Of a stretch of 64,000 nt of DNA, positions 15,217 through 25,892 are shown piece by piece. Source of the stretch: Paenibacillus massiliensis subsp. panacisoli DSM 21345 (GTDB taxonomy: Bacteria; Bacillota; Bacilli; Paenibacillales; Paenibacillaceae); the NCBI RefSeq assembly GCF_000426545.1, contig NZ_AUFO01000007.1, positions 1-64,000 of the forward strand, written 5' to 3'. The position numbers and the translations under genes were made by a program. The notes beneath the pieces were generated by a model. The model saw only the letters and a list, made by a program, of their open reading frames with translations. It had not been told where the DNA came from and made no database searches. Each line of letters begins with the position of its first letter. The first letter of the stretch is position 1.

Positions 15217-15729
15217 CTAGTCAAGTGTCTCATAACGGATGGCATGTAACAAGGCCAGCGGCATCCGATCACCCTCGTGCTCTACTGCATTTCCTGGCAG
15301 CGCCGGGCCGAGTGGTCCAATCGCACTGATACGTTCAGCCGCACTTGCTGCCGATGCACAGCTCGAAGGGTCCTCCACCAGATTGAGCAGGCATTCGTTG
15401 ATCGCTCCATGCGGAGAATCATTGCCATAGATCAGGATTAGGGAGTTATAAGGAGCCAGTAGCACCTCAAGCCCTTCCGGCAGATGCTCGGTAAATGCAT
15501 GATGGGGACTGTAGTCATTTCGCATATAATTTATGAATTCCTGACGTTCCTTCGGTCCCCGGATATAGTGAGCCTCCATGAAATCCTCATCCAGATCGGA
15601 CAGTCCCGACTGCTGCTCAAATAACGAAGCATGCCGCTCATCGTTCGCATCCCGCACAATGGCTATGTATGACATAAATTCCTCGTCTGTAGCAAAATTC
15701 CCTGCCCAAATCGTCACAATATGCCGCAT
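15217..15729 (-). CDS. Imm22-like immunity protein
   Basis: A 170-residue soluble protein. The first half (IVTIWAGNFATDEEFMSYIA ... SLFEQQSGLSDLDEDFMEAH) matches the pattern of immunity protein 22 (hv.iW.G.f.s.eel..Y......D....F....gl...DeDf.E). Such proteins protect against polymorphic toxins from related cells. No toxin gene is adjacent. A good ribosome site AAGGAGAT lies 3-6 nt before ATG. The C-terminal half (LLAPYNSLILIYGNDSPHGA...) has no obvious match and may be family-specific. Confidence 0.65.
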   Translation of the reverse strand: MRHIVTIWAGNFATDEEFMSYIAIVRDANDERHASLFEQQSGLSDLDEDFMEAHYIRGPKERQEFINYMRNDYSPHHAFTEHLPEGLEVLLAPYNSLILIYGNDSPHGAINECLLNLVEDPSSCASAASAAERISAIGPLGPALPGNAVEHEGDRMPLALLHAIRYETLD

Positions 15730-15925
15730 CGTTATCTCCTTATGAAGAGTTATGTAGGGTTAGATTACATCTTTCAAATGAAGGGGTCGCACTGAAGAAA
15801 GCGTAATCAAATGCATTCCTTCTAGTGTACCTAATATGTACAACCTTTTCAAATCTTTGTACTATTCTTTGTTCTTTACTCTCTGTTCTTTGTACTTTTT
15901 TCTATTCTTTGTTCTTGTTCTTTGT

Positions 15926-16636
15926 TTAGTTCCTTATCCTCTTCTGATTCACCAAGGTTCGTGCTTTATAGAAAATCCAAGTACTCAACAATGACTCTTG
16001 ATCTCTATGAACTGCTATTTTATCGGAGAAATAAAAGTCATCTAAGGATACACTGATCTTCCCGATCGGGACTACAGGTTCTTTGCAGATCCATTCATCA
16101 AATTGCACATGCCCCTGCCCAGACATTTCAAACGGTTCTTTGGGAAGTAAATACAGCATGCCGTCCGTCCACGGATGATTCTGTAGTGTAGACTCATTAA
16201 TGGAATAGTAATGATAGTTCGTGTGTCGTCCTTTAATGCACCCATTTCGAAAACTCCCGATCACTGCCCCTCGATCAAGTACAGCAAAGAACATAGACCA
16301 TATAAGGTCTGTCGTTGCAAATACAGCTGTAGCTAGTTCATTGTTATACAGTGTCTGCTCCCGCGGTTCGAAGCTACTGATATGATGATGATTGGAGCCA
16401 TGAAATACATATTCGCCCTTCGCGGATACATACTGAAGAAAACGGTGCTTAGGGAATTCTAAAGTATATTCCATAAGCCGCCCTTCATGGACGGATTGGA
16501 GGAGCTCTTCATATTTCTCCATTTCGTTCTTAGTAAAGACAGCTGTGGGAGAAGGATACATCAATATCGATAGAATCAATGAAATCATCTGCTCTGATAT
16601 ACCCTCCCTAGCCAAAGAAGTCTCCCACCCATTCAC
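15926..16636 (-). CDS. Hypothetical protein with PARP-like HGS motif
   Basis: A 236-residue soluble protein. The segment EYVFHGSNHHHISSFEPREQ followed by ATAVFATTDLIWSMFFAVLD recalls the HGS...Y/A-T pattern at the NAD-binding core of ADP-ribosyltransferase folds, and homologous-looking hypothetical proteins occur in Bacillota. This is a motif-level impression only; a catalytic glutamate could not be assigned. The ribosome site is weak, so the start is uncertain. It could also be a non-enzymatic protein. Confidence 0.5.
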   Translation of the reverse strand: MNGWETSLAREGISEQMISLILSILMYPSPTAVFTKNEMEKYEELLQSVHEGRLMEYTLEFPKHRFLQYVSAKGEYVFHGSNHHHISSFEPREQTLYNNELATAVFATTDLIWSMFFAVLDRGAVIGSFRNGCIKGRHTNYHYYSINESTLQNHPWTDGMLYLLPKEPFEMSGQGHVQFDEWICKEPVVPIGKISVSLDDFYFSDKIAVHRDQESLLSTWIFYKARTLVNQKRIRN

Positions 16637-16794
16637 TCATCACGCTGACTGAATCTACTGCTCACAAGACATTCTCATAAACGTAAGATGCTAGTATGTG
16701 CATTTCACGGAGCTGTTTATAGCCGTATCATCAGCTCATACTCCATACTGCTCACACTACCTGCTCACGAACAATTAGGCCGCACTAGACTCGA

Positions 16795-17691
16795 TTATGC
16801 TCCCTCGCCGAATCGCTTGCGATAGCCACATTTGCGGCATAGCTCCTCCACAGCCTGTCTATTGGAAAATCCATAATAGATCCGGTTCGCGCGGTCACCA
16901 TCCACGATGCTGCTGAAGGACTGCTCATATACATTACCCAAATTAATGACGCCTTCACCATCCAGACAGCATGGCACGACGGTACCGTCGACCAGAATCG
17001 CCGCTTGACTACGGAGCGCATGGCAGAAGCCACGGCCATCATCCTCTGGCGCGTCCAGACTTGGCCATTCGAACTCGTGATCCTGGTTCAGATAGACATT
17101 CGGGGCGATTTTGAGACCTTTACCAGGCTCGACCTTTTCCTCGATTCGAAAATCCAGGTTGAATTCCTGCTCAAGCATCTCCAGTGTCTCCCGGTTACGC
17201 TGGCGCTCCATATTCGTAATGTTGTCCTGGGTCAGGTTCCAGAGACGGAACGAGATCAGGACATTATGCTTCACCGCTTCACGGACAAATGACAAAATAT
17301 GTCCCACGTACCCCTCACGATCCACCGAGCCCTCGTGACCGTCAAAGCTGTGCAGCGAGAAGTTCATTTGCCGCAAAGCCGGCTGTCCGAGCAGCTTATG
17401 AGCCGTCTTCGGCAGTAGGGTGCCGTTCGTCGTTATATTCACCTTCAAGCCCTTTTCATGGGCAGATTCCAGCAATAGATCGATCTTCGGATGCAGTAGC
17501 GGCTCACCCTTGACGTGCAGATAGATATGATCCGTATGTGGCTTGACCTGATCCAGTACGGTGCGAAAGGTATCGGGATCAATGAATTTTTTGACCCGCT
17601 GTGTCTGCGGACAGAAGCTGCAGGCCAGGTTACAGATGCTTGTAATCTCAATGTATACTTTCTTGAACTTTTTCAAAATCCTAGTCCCCAT
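16795..17691 (-). CDS. Radical SAM/SPASM domain protein
   Basis: A 298-residue radical SAM enzyme. The [4Fe-4S] motif CNLACSFC (CxxxCxxC) is at residues 18-25, followed by the GEP motif (KGEPLLHP) and the NITTNGTLL strand. A SPASM-type region near the end carries CCLDGEGVINLGN and CRKCGYRKRF, which would bind one auxiliary cluster. Such proteins modify peptides or act in cofactor or sugar chemistry; no precursor peptide or partner is visible next to it. The ribosome site is weak. A monocistronic gene is likely. Confidence 0.85.
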   Translation of the reverse strand: MGTRILKKFKKVYIEITSICNLACSFCPQTQRVKKFIDPDTFRTVLDQVKPHTDHIYLHVKGEPLLHPKIDLLLESAHEKGLKVNITTNGTLLPKTAHKLLGQPALRQMNFSLHSFDGHEGSVDREGYVGHILSFVREAVKHNVLISFRLWNLTQDNITNMERQRNRETLEMLEQEFNLDFRIEEKVEPGKGLKIAPNVYLNQDHEFEWPSLDAPEDDGRGFCHALRSQAAILVDGTVVPCCLDGEGVINLGNVYEQSFSSIVDGDRANRIYYGFSNRQAVEELCRKCGYRKRFGEGA

Positions 17692-18202
17692 TCTTACATT
17701 CTCAGGGCCCTACGGGCCGCTATCCAAGTGCTATGATTATACCGGGTTCTGGACCTAAGGTAAACCGTCGGCTGCTGTCACTCATCCCTGACCGGCTTTG
17801 TTAAGCCCTCAACTGCAGTGACGCCCACACCTGCACAACATTGCTGCCGCAGACTTTAGTTAGCTACTCCATTGCTACATACGCAAGGTTCCTGCAAAAT
17901 CGTTCCCCTCTCCTATATCTATCCCAACGATTAAATTGTCGAAACCATATACCTGATCTGATCCCTCATAGATTGCTTAATAATCCCCAAAAAACAATAA
18001 AAGATCAGGAACAGAGCCTGTACCTCCCTTCCTGATCTTTACTGAATTTGTTCATTAGAGCTGTATAGTTACTTTTAGCTTATACTGGTCCTTTTGGCTT
18101 GCTGAACTGTTTTGCTTAAAAATTCATTCTTGTAGCTTATTGCTATATCCCTTACTTCAGCCACACTAATGTTAACACTCGATAGGTACAGTGTGTACGC
18201 CT
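17692..18202. other. Non-coding stretch with bgl terminator
   Basis: No gene with a plausible ribosome site was found. The only clear element is the terminator at 18000-18040. The part 17692-17990 is likely the upstream region of the radical SAM gene plus unassigned DNA. Confidence 0.5.
17991..18040 (-). terminator. Terminator after bglA
   Basis: Long stem AAAGATCAGGAA (18000-18011) / TTCCTGATCTTT (18029-18040). On the minus strand it is followed by TTATTGTTTTTT, giving a strong Rho-independent terminator about 160 bp past the bglA stop. Confidence 0.75.
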
Positions 18203-19687
<1,485 letters not shown>

Positions 19688-19759
19688 TTATATGCTTAGT
19701 ATTCCTCATGTACGTTGTATTCCACTACGCACTGGCCTCTCTTCGCTGCGCCTTCTCAG

Positions 19760-19795
19760 AAAAAGGAGATGAACACGAACCCTGTGCCCATCTCC
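19760..19795 (-). terminator. Intra-operon terminator between bglP and bglA
   Basis: Stem GGAGATG (19765-19771) / CATCTCC (19789-19795), followed on the minus strand by TTTTT (19760-19764). It follows the bglP stop and precedes bglA, and could act as a partial terminator. Confidence 0.7.
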
Positions 19796-19847
19796 AATGA
19801 TTGATGCTAATACATCTCACATGTCATCTGGTTAAGGTACTAGCGCG

Positions 19848-21770
19848 TTAAGCCAGTACAGTCAGCAGCTTATCTCCCGAGTGAATGGAGCCCCCAGACC
19901 CACTGCCTACAACATCGGCAAATTGTCCTGTATTAGCAATTACGATGGGGGTAACCAGCTCATAGCCTGCCGCCTGAATGGCGTCCATATCAAATTCCAC
20001 AAGCAGATCGCCGATGCTGATCCGTTGACCGTCCTGCACATGCACGGTGAAATGCTCACCCTTCAGCTTCACGGTATCTTGACCGATATGAATCAGCAGC
20101 TCTACTCCGTCATCCGAAACGAGACCGATCGCATGCTTTGTACGATATACAGTCTTTACCACACCATTCACTGGGGATACGACCTTACCTTGGGTAGGAC
20201 GAATGGCAATGCCTTTTCCCATATGCTCACCAGCAAACGTCACATCTTGAATATCCTTCAGCTGTACGACCTCACCAGTCATTGGGCTAGCGATCTCATG
20301 TTGGCCACTAGTAACAGACTGTGGTTTGTTCTCAGGAGCTGGCGTCGACTCAGCTTGTACTTGCTCCTTGAAGCCGAACAGGTATACGAGCAGGAAGCCA
20401 AGTGCAAAAGCTACCACGACTGCAACAATCGACATCAGGAAGGAGCTATCTACTCCTGTCTCTGGATTAATCATGCTTGGGAAACCAAAGATACCAAGTC
20501 CGCCGATCATGAAGGTCTTTGTACCCGCGATACCCAGAATTCCTCCGCCAACCGCTGCTGCGATACAGCTCATGATGAACGGACGCTTCAGAGGAAGCGT
20601 TACCCCGTAGATCGCTGGCTCGGTTACCCCGAAGATCCCGGAGATGAAGGCAGGAATACTAAGCGACTTGAGCTTCTGATTGCGAGTCTTCAGCATGACG
20701 CCCAGCACAGCACCAGTCTGAGCAAAGGAAGCAGCGAATACCATCGCGAGAACCGGGTCTTGCTTCAGTGTAGACAGGTTGAGGATCGCCACTGGCACCA
20801 AGCCCCAGTGCAGACCGAACAATACGAATACTTGCCACAGACCACCCAGGATGATACCAGTAATTGTCGGGCTCAGATTATAAATCCAGATAGCTCCTGC
20901 ACCGATCAGTTGACCCGCCCAGGTAGAGATTGGACCAATAACAATGAATGTAGCAGGTACAATGACGAGCAGCGTGAAGAAGGGAACCAGGAACGTCTTG
21001 ACGACATTCGGAATCACTTTCTTAAAGAAGTTCTCAATCCGAACAGCCACATAAGTTGCCACGATAATAGGAATAACTGATGAGGAATAGGTCATTAGTA
21101 TGACCGGAATGCCCAGGAACGTAATGTGCACCGGCGATTCGAACAGTGAGCCTGAGAATAACGTGTACAGTGCATCACCACCGGTCAGCGTAGACAGCGT
21201 CGGATAGACAAGGGTCGCCCCGATGGCCATTCCGAGAAACGGCGAGCCGCCGAATTTCTTGATGGCTGTATAACCCAGGAAGATCGGGAAGAAGTAGAAC
21301 AAGGAATCCCCGGTAGCATTCAGCAAATGATAGGTTCCCGAGGTATTGCTAAGCCAACCGAAGGACACGAACATAGCGGCGAAGCCCTTGATCATCCCTG
21401 TAGCGGCCAATAATCCGAGAAGCGGTGTAAATACACCGGAAATCATATCGATAAAGCGGCTGAACAAGCTTACTTTTTGACCGTCATTTGTGCTCTCATC
21501 CTCTACAAAGCCCTCCGTTGGGAGATTCCCCACTTTGACCACAGCCTTGTAGACATCTGGTACCTCGTTGCCGATGACGACCTGGTATTGACCTCCGCTT
21601 TGCATAACTGTAATAACGCCAGGGAGATTTTTAAGCTCCTCTGTCTTGGCAACGCTTTCATTCTTAAGTTTGAAGCGCAACCGAGTGACGCAGTGGAACA
21701 CACTATTTACATTTTCGGGACCACCGACGCGCTGCAAAATATCTTTGGCTAATTGATCGTAGTTGCTCAT
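19848..21770 (-). CDS. bglP: PTS beta-glucoside transporter EIIBCA
   Basis: A 640-residue membrane phosphotransferase. Domain order is IIB (about 1-85, phospho-cysteine in VFHCVTRLRF), IIC (about 100-455, multiple membrane segments with the GITEPAIYG-like motif FGVTEPAIYGVTLPLKRPFI), then IIA (about 490-640, phospho-histidine in LLIHIGQDTVKL). It takes up and phosphorylates beta-glucosides (salicin, arbutin, cellobiose type). The start MSNYDQLA at 21770 fits the family better than the ATG at 21779. Its leader holds a RAT antiterminator and terminator, so it should be induced by substrate through a BglG/LicT-type protein; none is encoded here. Confidence 0.93.
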   Translation of the reverse strand: MSNYDQLAKDILQRVGGPENVNSVFHCVTRLRFKLKNESVAKTEELKNLPGVITVMQSGGQYQVVIGNEVPDVYKAVVKVGNLPTEGFVEDESTNDGQKVSLFSRFIDMISGVFTPLLGLLAATGMIKGFAAMFVSFGWLSNTSGTYHLLNATGDSLFYFFPIFLGYTAIKKFGGSPFLGMAIGATLVYPTLSTLTGGDALYTLFSGSLFESPVHITFLGIPVILMTYSSSVIPIIVATYVAVRIENFFKKVIPNVVKTFLVPFFTLLVIVPATFIVIGPISTWAGQLIGAGAIWIYNLSPTITGIILGGLWQVFVLFGLHWGLVPVAILNLSTLKQDPVLAMVFAASFAQTGAVLGVMLKTRNQKLKSLSIPAFISGIFGVTEPAIYGVTLPLKRPFIMSCIAAAVGGGILGIAGTKTFMIGGLGIFGFPSMINPETGVDSSFLMSIVAVVVAFALGFLLVYLFGFKEQVQAESTPAPENKPQSVTSGQHEIASPMTGEVVQLKDIQDVTFAGEHMGKGIAIRPTQGKVVSPVNGVVKTVYRTKHAIGLVSDDGVELLIHIGQDTVKLKGEHFTVHVQDGQRISIGDLLVEFDMDAIQAAGYELVTPIVIANTGQFADVVGSGSGGSIHSGDKLLTVLA

Positions 21771-21899
21771 CCTGATCATCTTCCTTTCTGATCAGCAATT
21801 GTGCACCATCGTTCATGAGATGGGTACGAATTGCTCATGGTCGTAAATGCTACTTAGGTTACAAGGAAAATTCGAAGCTCTAACCAACCGCCCTTTTAG

Positions 21900-21913
21900 A
21901 TAAAGCGCTTACA
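21900..21913 (-). promoter_or_regulatory. cre-like site in bglP leader
   Basis: On the minus strand TGTAAGCGCTTTAT matches the CcpA site consensus TGWAAGCGNTWWCA at 12 of 14 positions. It lies 130 bp before bglP and downstream of the RAT/terminator, where bound CcpA could block elongation. Confidence 0.55.
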
Positions 21914-22025
21914 AGTTCTGCTTGAATAGATTCCCACTAGAAGCAAAGATCTATCCTTGCAGAAGATACTTGAAAAAACGCAGCCTGCATGGCAGGTTCA
22001 TCCAAAGTGCGAATATTACTGACGC

Positions 22026-22071
22026 AAAAAGGCAAAACCATACCTTTTGTCCAAAGGTATCGGTTTTGCCT
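22026..22071 (-). terminator. Leader terminator of bglP operon
   Basis: Stem AGGCAAAACC-G-ATACCTTT against AAAGGTAT-GGTTTTGCCT (22030-22071) followed on the minus strand by TTTTT (22026-22030). Its upstream arm shares GCAAAACC with the RAT sequence, so antiterminator and terminator are mutually exclusive. Confidence 0.88.
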
Positions 22072-22089
22072 GATTTAACAGTAACACCC
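22058..22089 (-). promoter_or_regulatory. RAT antiterminator (BglG/LicT type)
   Basis: On the minus strand the 32-nt segment begins GGGTGTTACTG and ends CAGGCAAAACCGATA, which fits the RAT consensus (GGATTGTTACTG...CAGGCAAAACCTAAA) with the two halves forming the usual imperfect hairpin. It overlaps the terminator at 22026-22071. A phosphorylation-controlled antiterminator would bind here and allow read-through into bglP when beta-glucosides are present. Confidence 0.88.
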
Positions 22090-22111
22090 GATCTTTGTAT
22101 GCGTTTTCTTA

Positions 22112-22140
22112 ATACTAACGTACCATCTTCGATTATGCAA
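22112..22140 (-). promoter_or_regulatory. Promoter of bglP operon
   Basis: On the minus strand TTGCAT (22135-22140), 17 bp, TAGTAT (22112-22117). The RAT begins about 22 nt after the -10 box, a normal distance for this leader type. Confidence 0.65.
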
Positions 22141-22213
22141 TAGGTCTCGCAAAATTTTTATAAAGGTAGGGCTGATGGCACACTCGCTCCTACCAATCCC
22201 CCTAGAAAACGCC

Positions 22214-23146
22214 TTATAATTCCCGGGTGAGAATGAGCAACCTGCTATCCACGTTGACAATCTTCGTTCCGTTGCTCAGCTCTATCATCGGCGTATCCCA
22301 ATGGGTATGTCCGCAGAATACCACCGTCTCCGGCCCAGCTACCAGCTCATCGTGAATCAACACTTCCCCTTGCAGCCCCTGCTCGGCTAAGCCTGGGCTC
22401 TGATGCAATAGAAGTACATCCGGCTGGCGCTGCAGCAGCAAGCGCACGGAGCGCAGGTACGACGCCGGGTCCATGCGATTCGGCTTATCCTGACGCCCGA
22501 TAATACCGCCAACTCCAGCAATCTGCAGCTGATCCGCACTCACGATGGATGGTGAGGCGATATGTTGTATCCCTTCCTCCAACTGAAGCCTCCGGGCTAC
22601 CTCTATACTGACGAGATCGTGGTTGCCATCCACGCCGATGACCCAGTTGAAAGCCTGTCGGAACGCTAGCCATACAGGAAGGGGATCCCCACTTGCCCCC
22701 CTCCGCCCTCGCTGTGCATACAGATCTCCACACAGCAGTACTCCTGCTCGCTCTGGGCGAATGTTGGGAAATTCCACAGCCAGCAAGAGTCTGATATGCG
22801 CTGGTAGCACTTCCCCGAGCAGGAGATCAGCTTGAAATATATTCGTAGACGGTTCATTATGCACAGTATTCTCTACTGCTGCCTCTTCTGCACTCTGCTG
22901 TGTATCCATACCTGCAGATGTCGTTACAGATGTCGAATTAGTATGCAATTCTCCAGAAGAGGAGCGACTTACAATACCTTGCAGATCTGAAGCTACAATT
23001 AGAGCATCCAGTGATGTAGGCAATCCGGTCACTGTGCCATGCAGGATCGGAAGCCAAGCTTCCTGGACGGTTCCTCCCGTCCCTGCATTGATATATGGAT
23101 ACTGATCCAGCGGATCGTTACTTAGACGTACAATATTCAAGGCCAT
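22214..23146 (-). CDS. Metallophosphoesterase family protein
   Basis: A 310-residue calcineurin-like protein. Visible motifs are LLCGDLYAQ (GD), GVDGNHDLV (GNHD), VLLLHQSPG (H) and FCGHTHWDTP (GHTH). The first motif, normally D-x-H, reads ASDLQG here, so one metal ligand is glutamine. An insertion of about 50 residues rich in Ser/Thr/Glu separates motif I and motif II. ATG at 23146 follows AAAGGAGG by 7 nt. The substrate is unknown. It is transcribed toward the bgl operon but ends before the bgl promoter. Confidence 0.82.
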   Translation of the reverse strand: MALNIVRLSNDPLDQYPYINAGTGGTVQEAWLPILHGTVTGLPTSLDALIVASDLQGIVSRSSSGELHTNSTSVTTSAGMDTQQSAEEAAVENTVHNEPSTNIFQADLLLGEVLPAHIRLLLAVEFPNIRPERAGVLLCGDLYAQRGRRGASGDPLPVWLAFRQAFNWVIGVDGNHDLVSIEVARRLQLEEGIQHIASPSIVSADQLQIAGVGGIIGRQDKPNRMDPASYLRSVRLLLQRQPDVLLLHQSPGLAEQGLQGEVLIHDELVAGPETVVFCGHTHWDTPMIELSNGTKIVNVDSRLLILTREL

Positions 23147-23278
23147 ACAGCAGCCTCCTTTCATCCTTCGACCTACTAGTACTTTGACCAGCTCAAAATA
23201 CTCCTTATTATATATTCCACATTTTCCCTAATGAGTGTATACTTGAACATTATAACCTGACAAAGGAAGTTGTGTCTT

Positions 23279-23686
23279 ATGAAAATGCCTGTTCTGCTTA
23301 ATGTCTTCCGCATTCTGCTTGGTGGACTTATTGTGCTCATGACGTTATCTACTGCCTTGGTATTATTTCTTCTCCCGCAGGAGCACACCTTCTCTCCCGT
23401 CCTTGGATCACAGGAAATTCCTTTCTACATCTGGATTATGTTCCGAACCTTGCTGATCCTGCTCCCACAGACGCTAGCCTTTATATTCATTACTCAGCGC
23501 AAATACAAGCTCAGTGTCACTATGCTCGCCACAGGCTGCGTTATTGCCTTGTTCAGTATAACTGGCATCTCGTTGCCGATTCAGCTTGGATTGCTTCTGG
23601 TACTACTGCTTCATGGCCCCAGCAAACAGTACATGCAGGCCAAGGCTCCAAGCTTGAATTCATCTATGAACAGACTTCAATCCTAG
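23279..23686 (+). CDS. Small integral membrane protein
   Basis: A 135-residue protein with about four membrane segments (LLNVFRILLGGLIVLMTLST; IWIMFRTLLILLPQTLAFIF; VTMLATGCVIALFSITGI; and LPIQLGLLLVLLLHG). ATG at 23279 follows AAAGGAAG by about 10 nt. No family recognised. It is divergent from the metallophosphoesterase. Confidence 0.7.
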   Translation: MKMPVLLNVFRILLGGLIVLMTLSTALVLFLLPQEHTFSPVLGSQEIPFYIWIMFRTLLILLPQTLAFIFITQRKYKLSVTMLATGCVIALFSITGISLPIQLGLLLVLLLHGPSKQYMQAKAPSLNSSMNRLQS

Positions 23687-23803
23687 CGTCCCAGGCCAAC
23701 ATCTCACTTGCCCTCTCCTTCAACGCTCTGCCAGGACACGCCACATTGCCTCTTCTAGTGGTGTTGTCCTGTGCCTGTTATAGCCCTTTCTCTACTATAT
23801 TCC

Positions 23804-24733
23804 CTACTCTCCTATGTCCCTTCCTATCACTGTTGCCCCGTGTCCATGCCTCCCTATCTTCTGCTTCCTGTAGGCTAGCGGGGTCATGTTCATCGCTTTT
23901 CCGAATTGATAGATGAAGTAGCTTGTGCTATTGAAGCCCACCTGATACGCCACATCCGTGACATTAGTTTCAGGCTGCTGCAGCAGCAGCAGGCTTTGTT
24001 GAATCCGATAATCCATCACATAAGTTACAGGTGTCCGCTTCAGAAATCGCTTGAAATACCGGCAGCATTCCGCCCTGCTCAGCTGTCCCGCTCCTGCAAT
24101 ATCCTCCAAGCTAATTCCTTCCGCAAAATGTTGATGTATATGGTCCAGCATATCCTTCATTCTGCGATTTTTCAGCATTTCTCCTTCCTTATACTCCAAA
24201 GGAAACCCGTAACTCAGCAGGCCCTTCCATATATGCGCCAACTGAATCGTGATATCCAGCTCATAATGAGCAGGTCGCTGCTCAATCAGACGATCGATTT
24301 CCATGATGGCCTCTGCAATGCTATGAGCCCAATGCTCTTGAGTATGCAGCATAAGATAAGGTAAATTCGTCGCTTCTATATACGGGTATACATAAGCGCC
24401 AAATAGCTCCTGTGAGACCATAAAGCTCGGGGACACATTCAGACAGATATACACACATCCCGAGTCGCGATAATCCGTTACCTGATGAAGTCGGCCGCTA
24501 TTGATAAATAAGCCGTCCCCTTCGTTCACGATCACTTTGTCTTCTTGAATGTGGAATATGGCCTGTCCCTTAACGACCAGAACGAACTGAAACTCCTCAT
24601 GCCAGTGCAACGGGATATATCCGTTTATATGGTGACTGATCGTTGTGCGGTAGCTTGCGAGAGGCAATACGGTCGTACGATGCTTGGTCAGCTCTCTATG
24701 CTGTTGATCAATGGTAAAATCCTTAATTTGCAT
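23804..24733 (-). CDS. AraC family regulator with cupin domain
   Basis: A 309-residue regulator. The N-terminal cupin (PLHWHEEFQFVLVVKGQAIF; about 20-130) has the H-x-H and E of a sugar-sensing arm. The C-terminal double helix-turn-helix (SLEDIAGAGQLSRAECCRYF and VTDVAYQVGFNSTSYFIYQF) is AraC-type. It is divergent from the EamA exporter at 24852 and probably controls it. A ribosome site GAGGATG precedes ATG. Confidence 0.88.
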   Translation of the reverse strand: MQIKDFTIDQQHRELTKHRTTVLPLASYRTTISHHINGYIPLHWHEEFQFVLVVKGQAIFHIQEDKVIVNEGDGLFINSGRLHQVTDYRDSGCVYICLNVSPSFMVSQELFGAYVYPYIEATNLPYLMLHTQEHWAHSIAEAIMEIDRLIEQRPAHYELDITIQLAHIWKGLLSYGFPLEYKEGEMLKNRRMKDMLDHIHQHFAEGISLEDIAGAGQLSRAECCRYFKRFLKRTPVTYVMDYRIQQSLLLLQQPETNVTDVAYQVGFNSTSYFIYQFGKAMNMTPLAYRKQKIGRHGHGATVIGRDIGE

Positions 24734-24851
24734 GCCGCATCCTCAATATCCTTATATTTTTCGTTCTGATTATAGTATATATTAATACATTTTCTCTTTA
24801 TCATAGTCAACGACAGATACTATTTTGATATTTCAATGGAGCGATTAAACT

Positions 24852-25760
24852 ATGAGTAGAGGAAGAGGAATATTTTTCATCATTACTGGAGCTATCTTTT
24901 GGGGGATTGGCGGCACCGTTGCCAAAAAGCTATTTCAACAATACGGGATCGATATGGGCTGGCTCGTTACGATTCGCCTGCTGATTGCAGGCGGTCTGCT
25001 CCTTGGAGTGCACACTTGCAAAAGAGGGTTAGCTGCCACCTTTGATATCTGGAGTCATCGCAAGCTATCCATGCAGCTTATTATATTCGGAGTAGTAGGC
25101 ATGCTCGGAGTTCAATATACTTATATGGCTTCTATCGACAGGGGAAATGCTGCAGTAGCGACATTGCTACAATATTTGGCTCCAGTCATGATTATGATCT
25201 ATGTAGCCATCCGTAAGTACGCAATGCCGACAAGGAAGGACCTGTATACTGCAGTTCTGGCTTTGCTGGGTTGCTTTCTCTTACTGACAAATGGATCACT
25301 ATCACAACTATCGGTACCGCCAGATGCAGTGATCTGGGGCGTACTATCCGGGGTTGCGCTCGCCTTCTATACTCTATATGCTGTTCGTTTTCTGGAGTCC
25401 TACGATTCGCTTGTTATTGTGGGCTGGGCGATGATGATCGGAGGAGCTGCGTTAAGCATCATCCACCCGCCTTGGCACATGGGTGCTGCGAACTTACCGT
25501 TGGAGGCCTATATTTATTTGATCTTCGTGATCCTGTTCGGTACGATGCTGGCTTTTTGGATGTATGTCGAAAGCTTGAATAGCTTATCCCCCAAGGAATC
25601 AAGTCTTCTGGGCAGTCTGGAGCCACTTGCCGCCGTATTAACGACTGTGTTCTGGCTGCAGGATTCCTTCGGATGGGTACAATGGCTTGGGACCGTCTGT
25701 ATCCTTGTTATGGTGCTTTTCTTGACAGTGAAGGGAGAAGCTACATTAGAGAAGGCTTGA
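24852..25760 (+). CDS. EamA/DMT family exporter
   Basis: A 302-residue membrane protein with about ten membrane segments in two EamA repeats ([20 protein letters not shown] at the start; [20 protein letters not shown] beginning the second). Members export amino acids, purines or other small metabolites; the substrate is not predictable here. GGAG lies 10 nt before ATG. A divergent AraC regulator is its likely controller, and a terminator follows at 25799. Confidence 0.88.
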   Translation: MSRGRGIFFIITGAIFWGIGGTVAKKLFQQYGIDMGWLVTIRLLIAGGLLLGVHTCKRGLAATFDIWSHRKLSMQLIIFGVVGMLGVQYTYMASIDRGNAAVATLLQYLAPVMIMIYVAIRKYAMPTRKDLYTAVLALLGCFLLLTNGSLSQLSVPPDAVIWGVLSGVALAFYTLYAVRFLESYDSLVIVGWAMMIGGAALSIIHPPWHMGAANLPLEAYIYLIFVILFGTMLAFWMYVESLNSLSPKESSLLGSLEPLAAVLTTVFWLQDSFGWVQWLGTVCILVMVLFLTVKGEATLEKA

Positions 25761-25798
25761 GCAACAAAGGTCTCGTTAGTGGAGTTATGGAGTTACAG

Positions 25799-25830
25799 AA
25801 AGAAGCCCCGACATTGCTGAGGCTTCTTTT
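25799..25830. terminator. Bidirectional terminator
   Basis: Stem AGAAGCC (25801-25807) / GGCTTCT (25821-25827) flanked by A-rich and T-rich sequence on both sides. It lies between the convergent EamA gene and the sugar-binding protein gene. Confidence 0.8.
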
Positions 25831-25892
25831 CGCTTCTATGTGCTCTGCTATTTTCGACTTGAACCCTGTTATCTTCTCTTCCGTGAGACCTG

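Noticed and set aside
19881..21080. Plus-strand frame of 399 codons antisense to bglP
   Set aside because: A shadow of a well conserved PTS gene in the other strand; composition rich in His/Arg/Asn without any recognisable domain or ribosome site.
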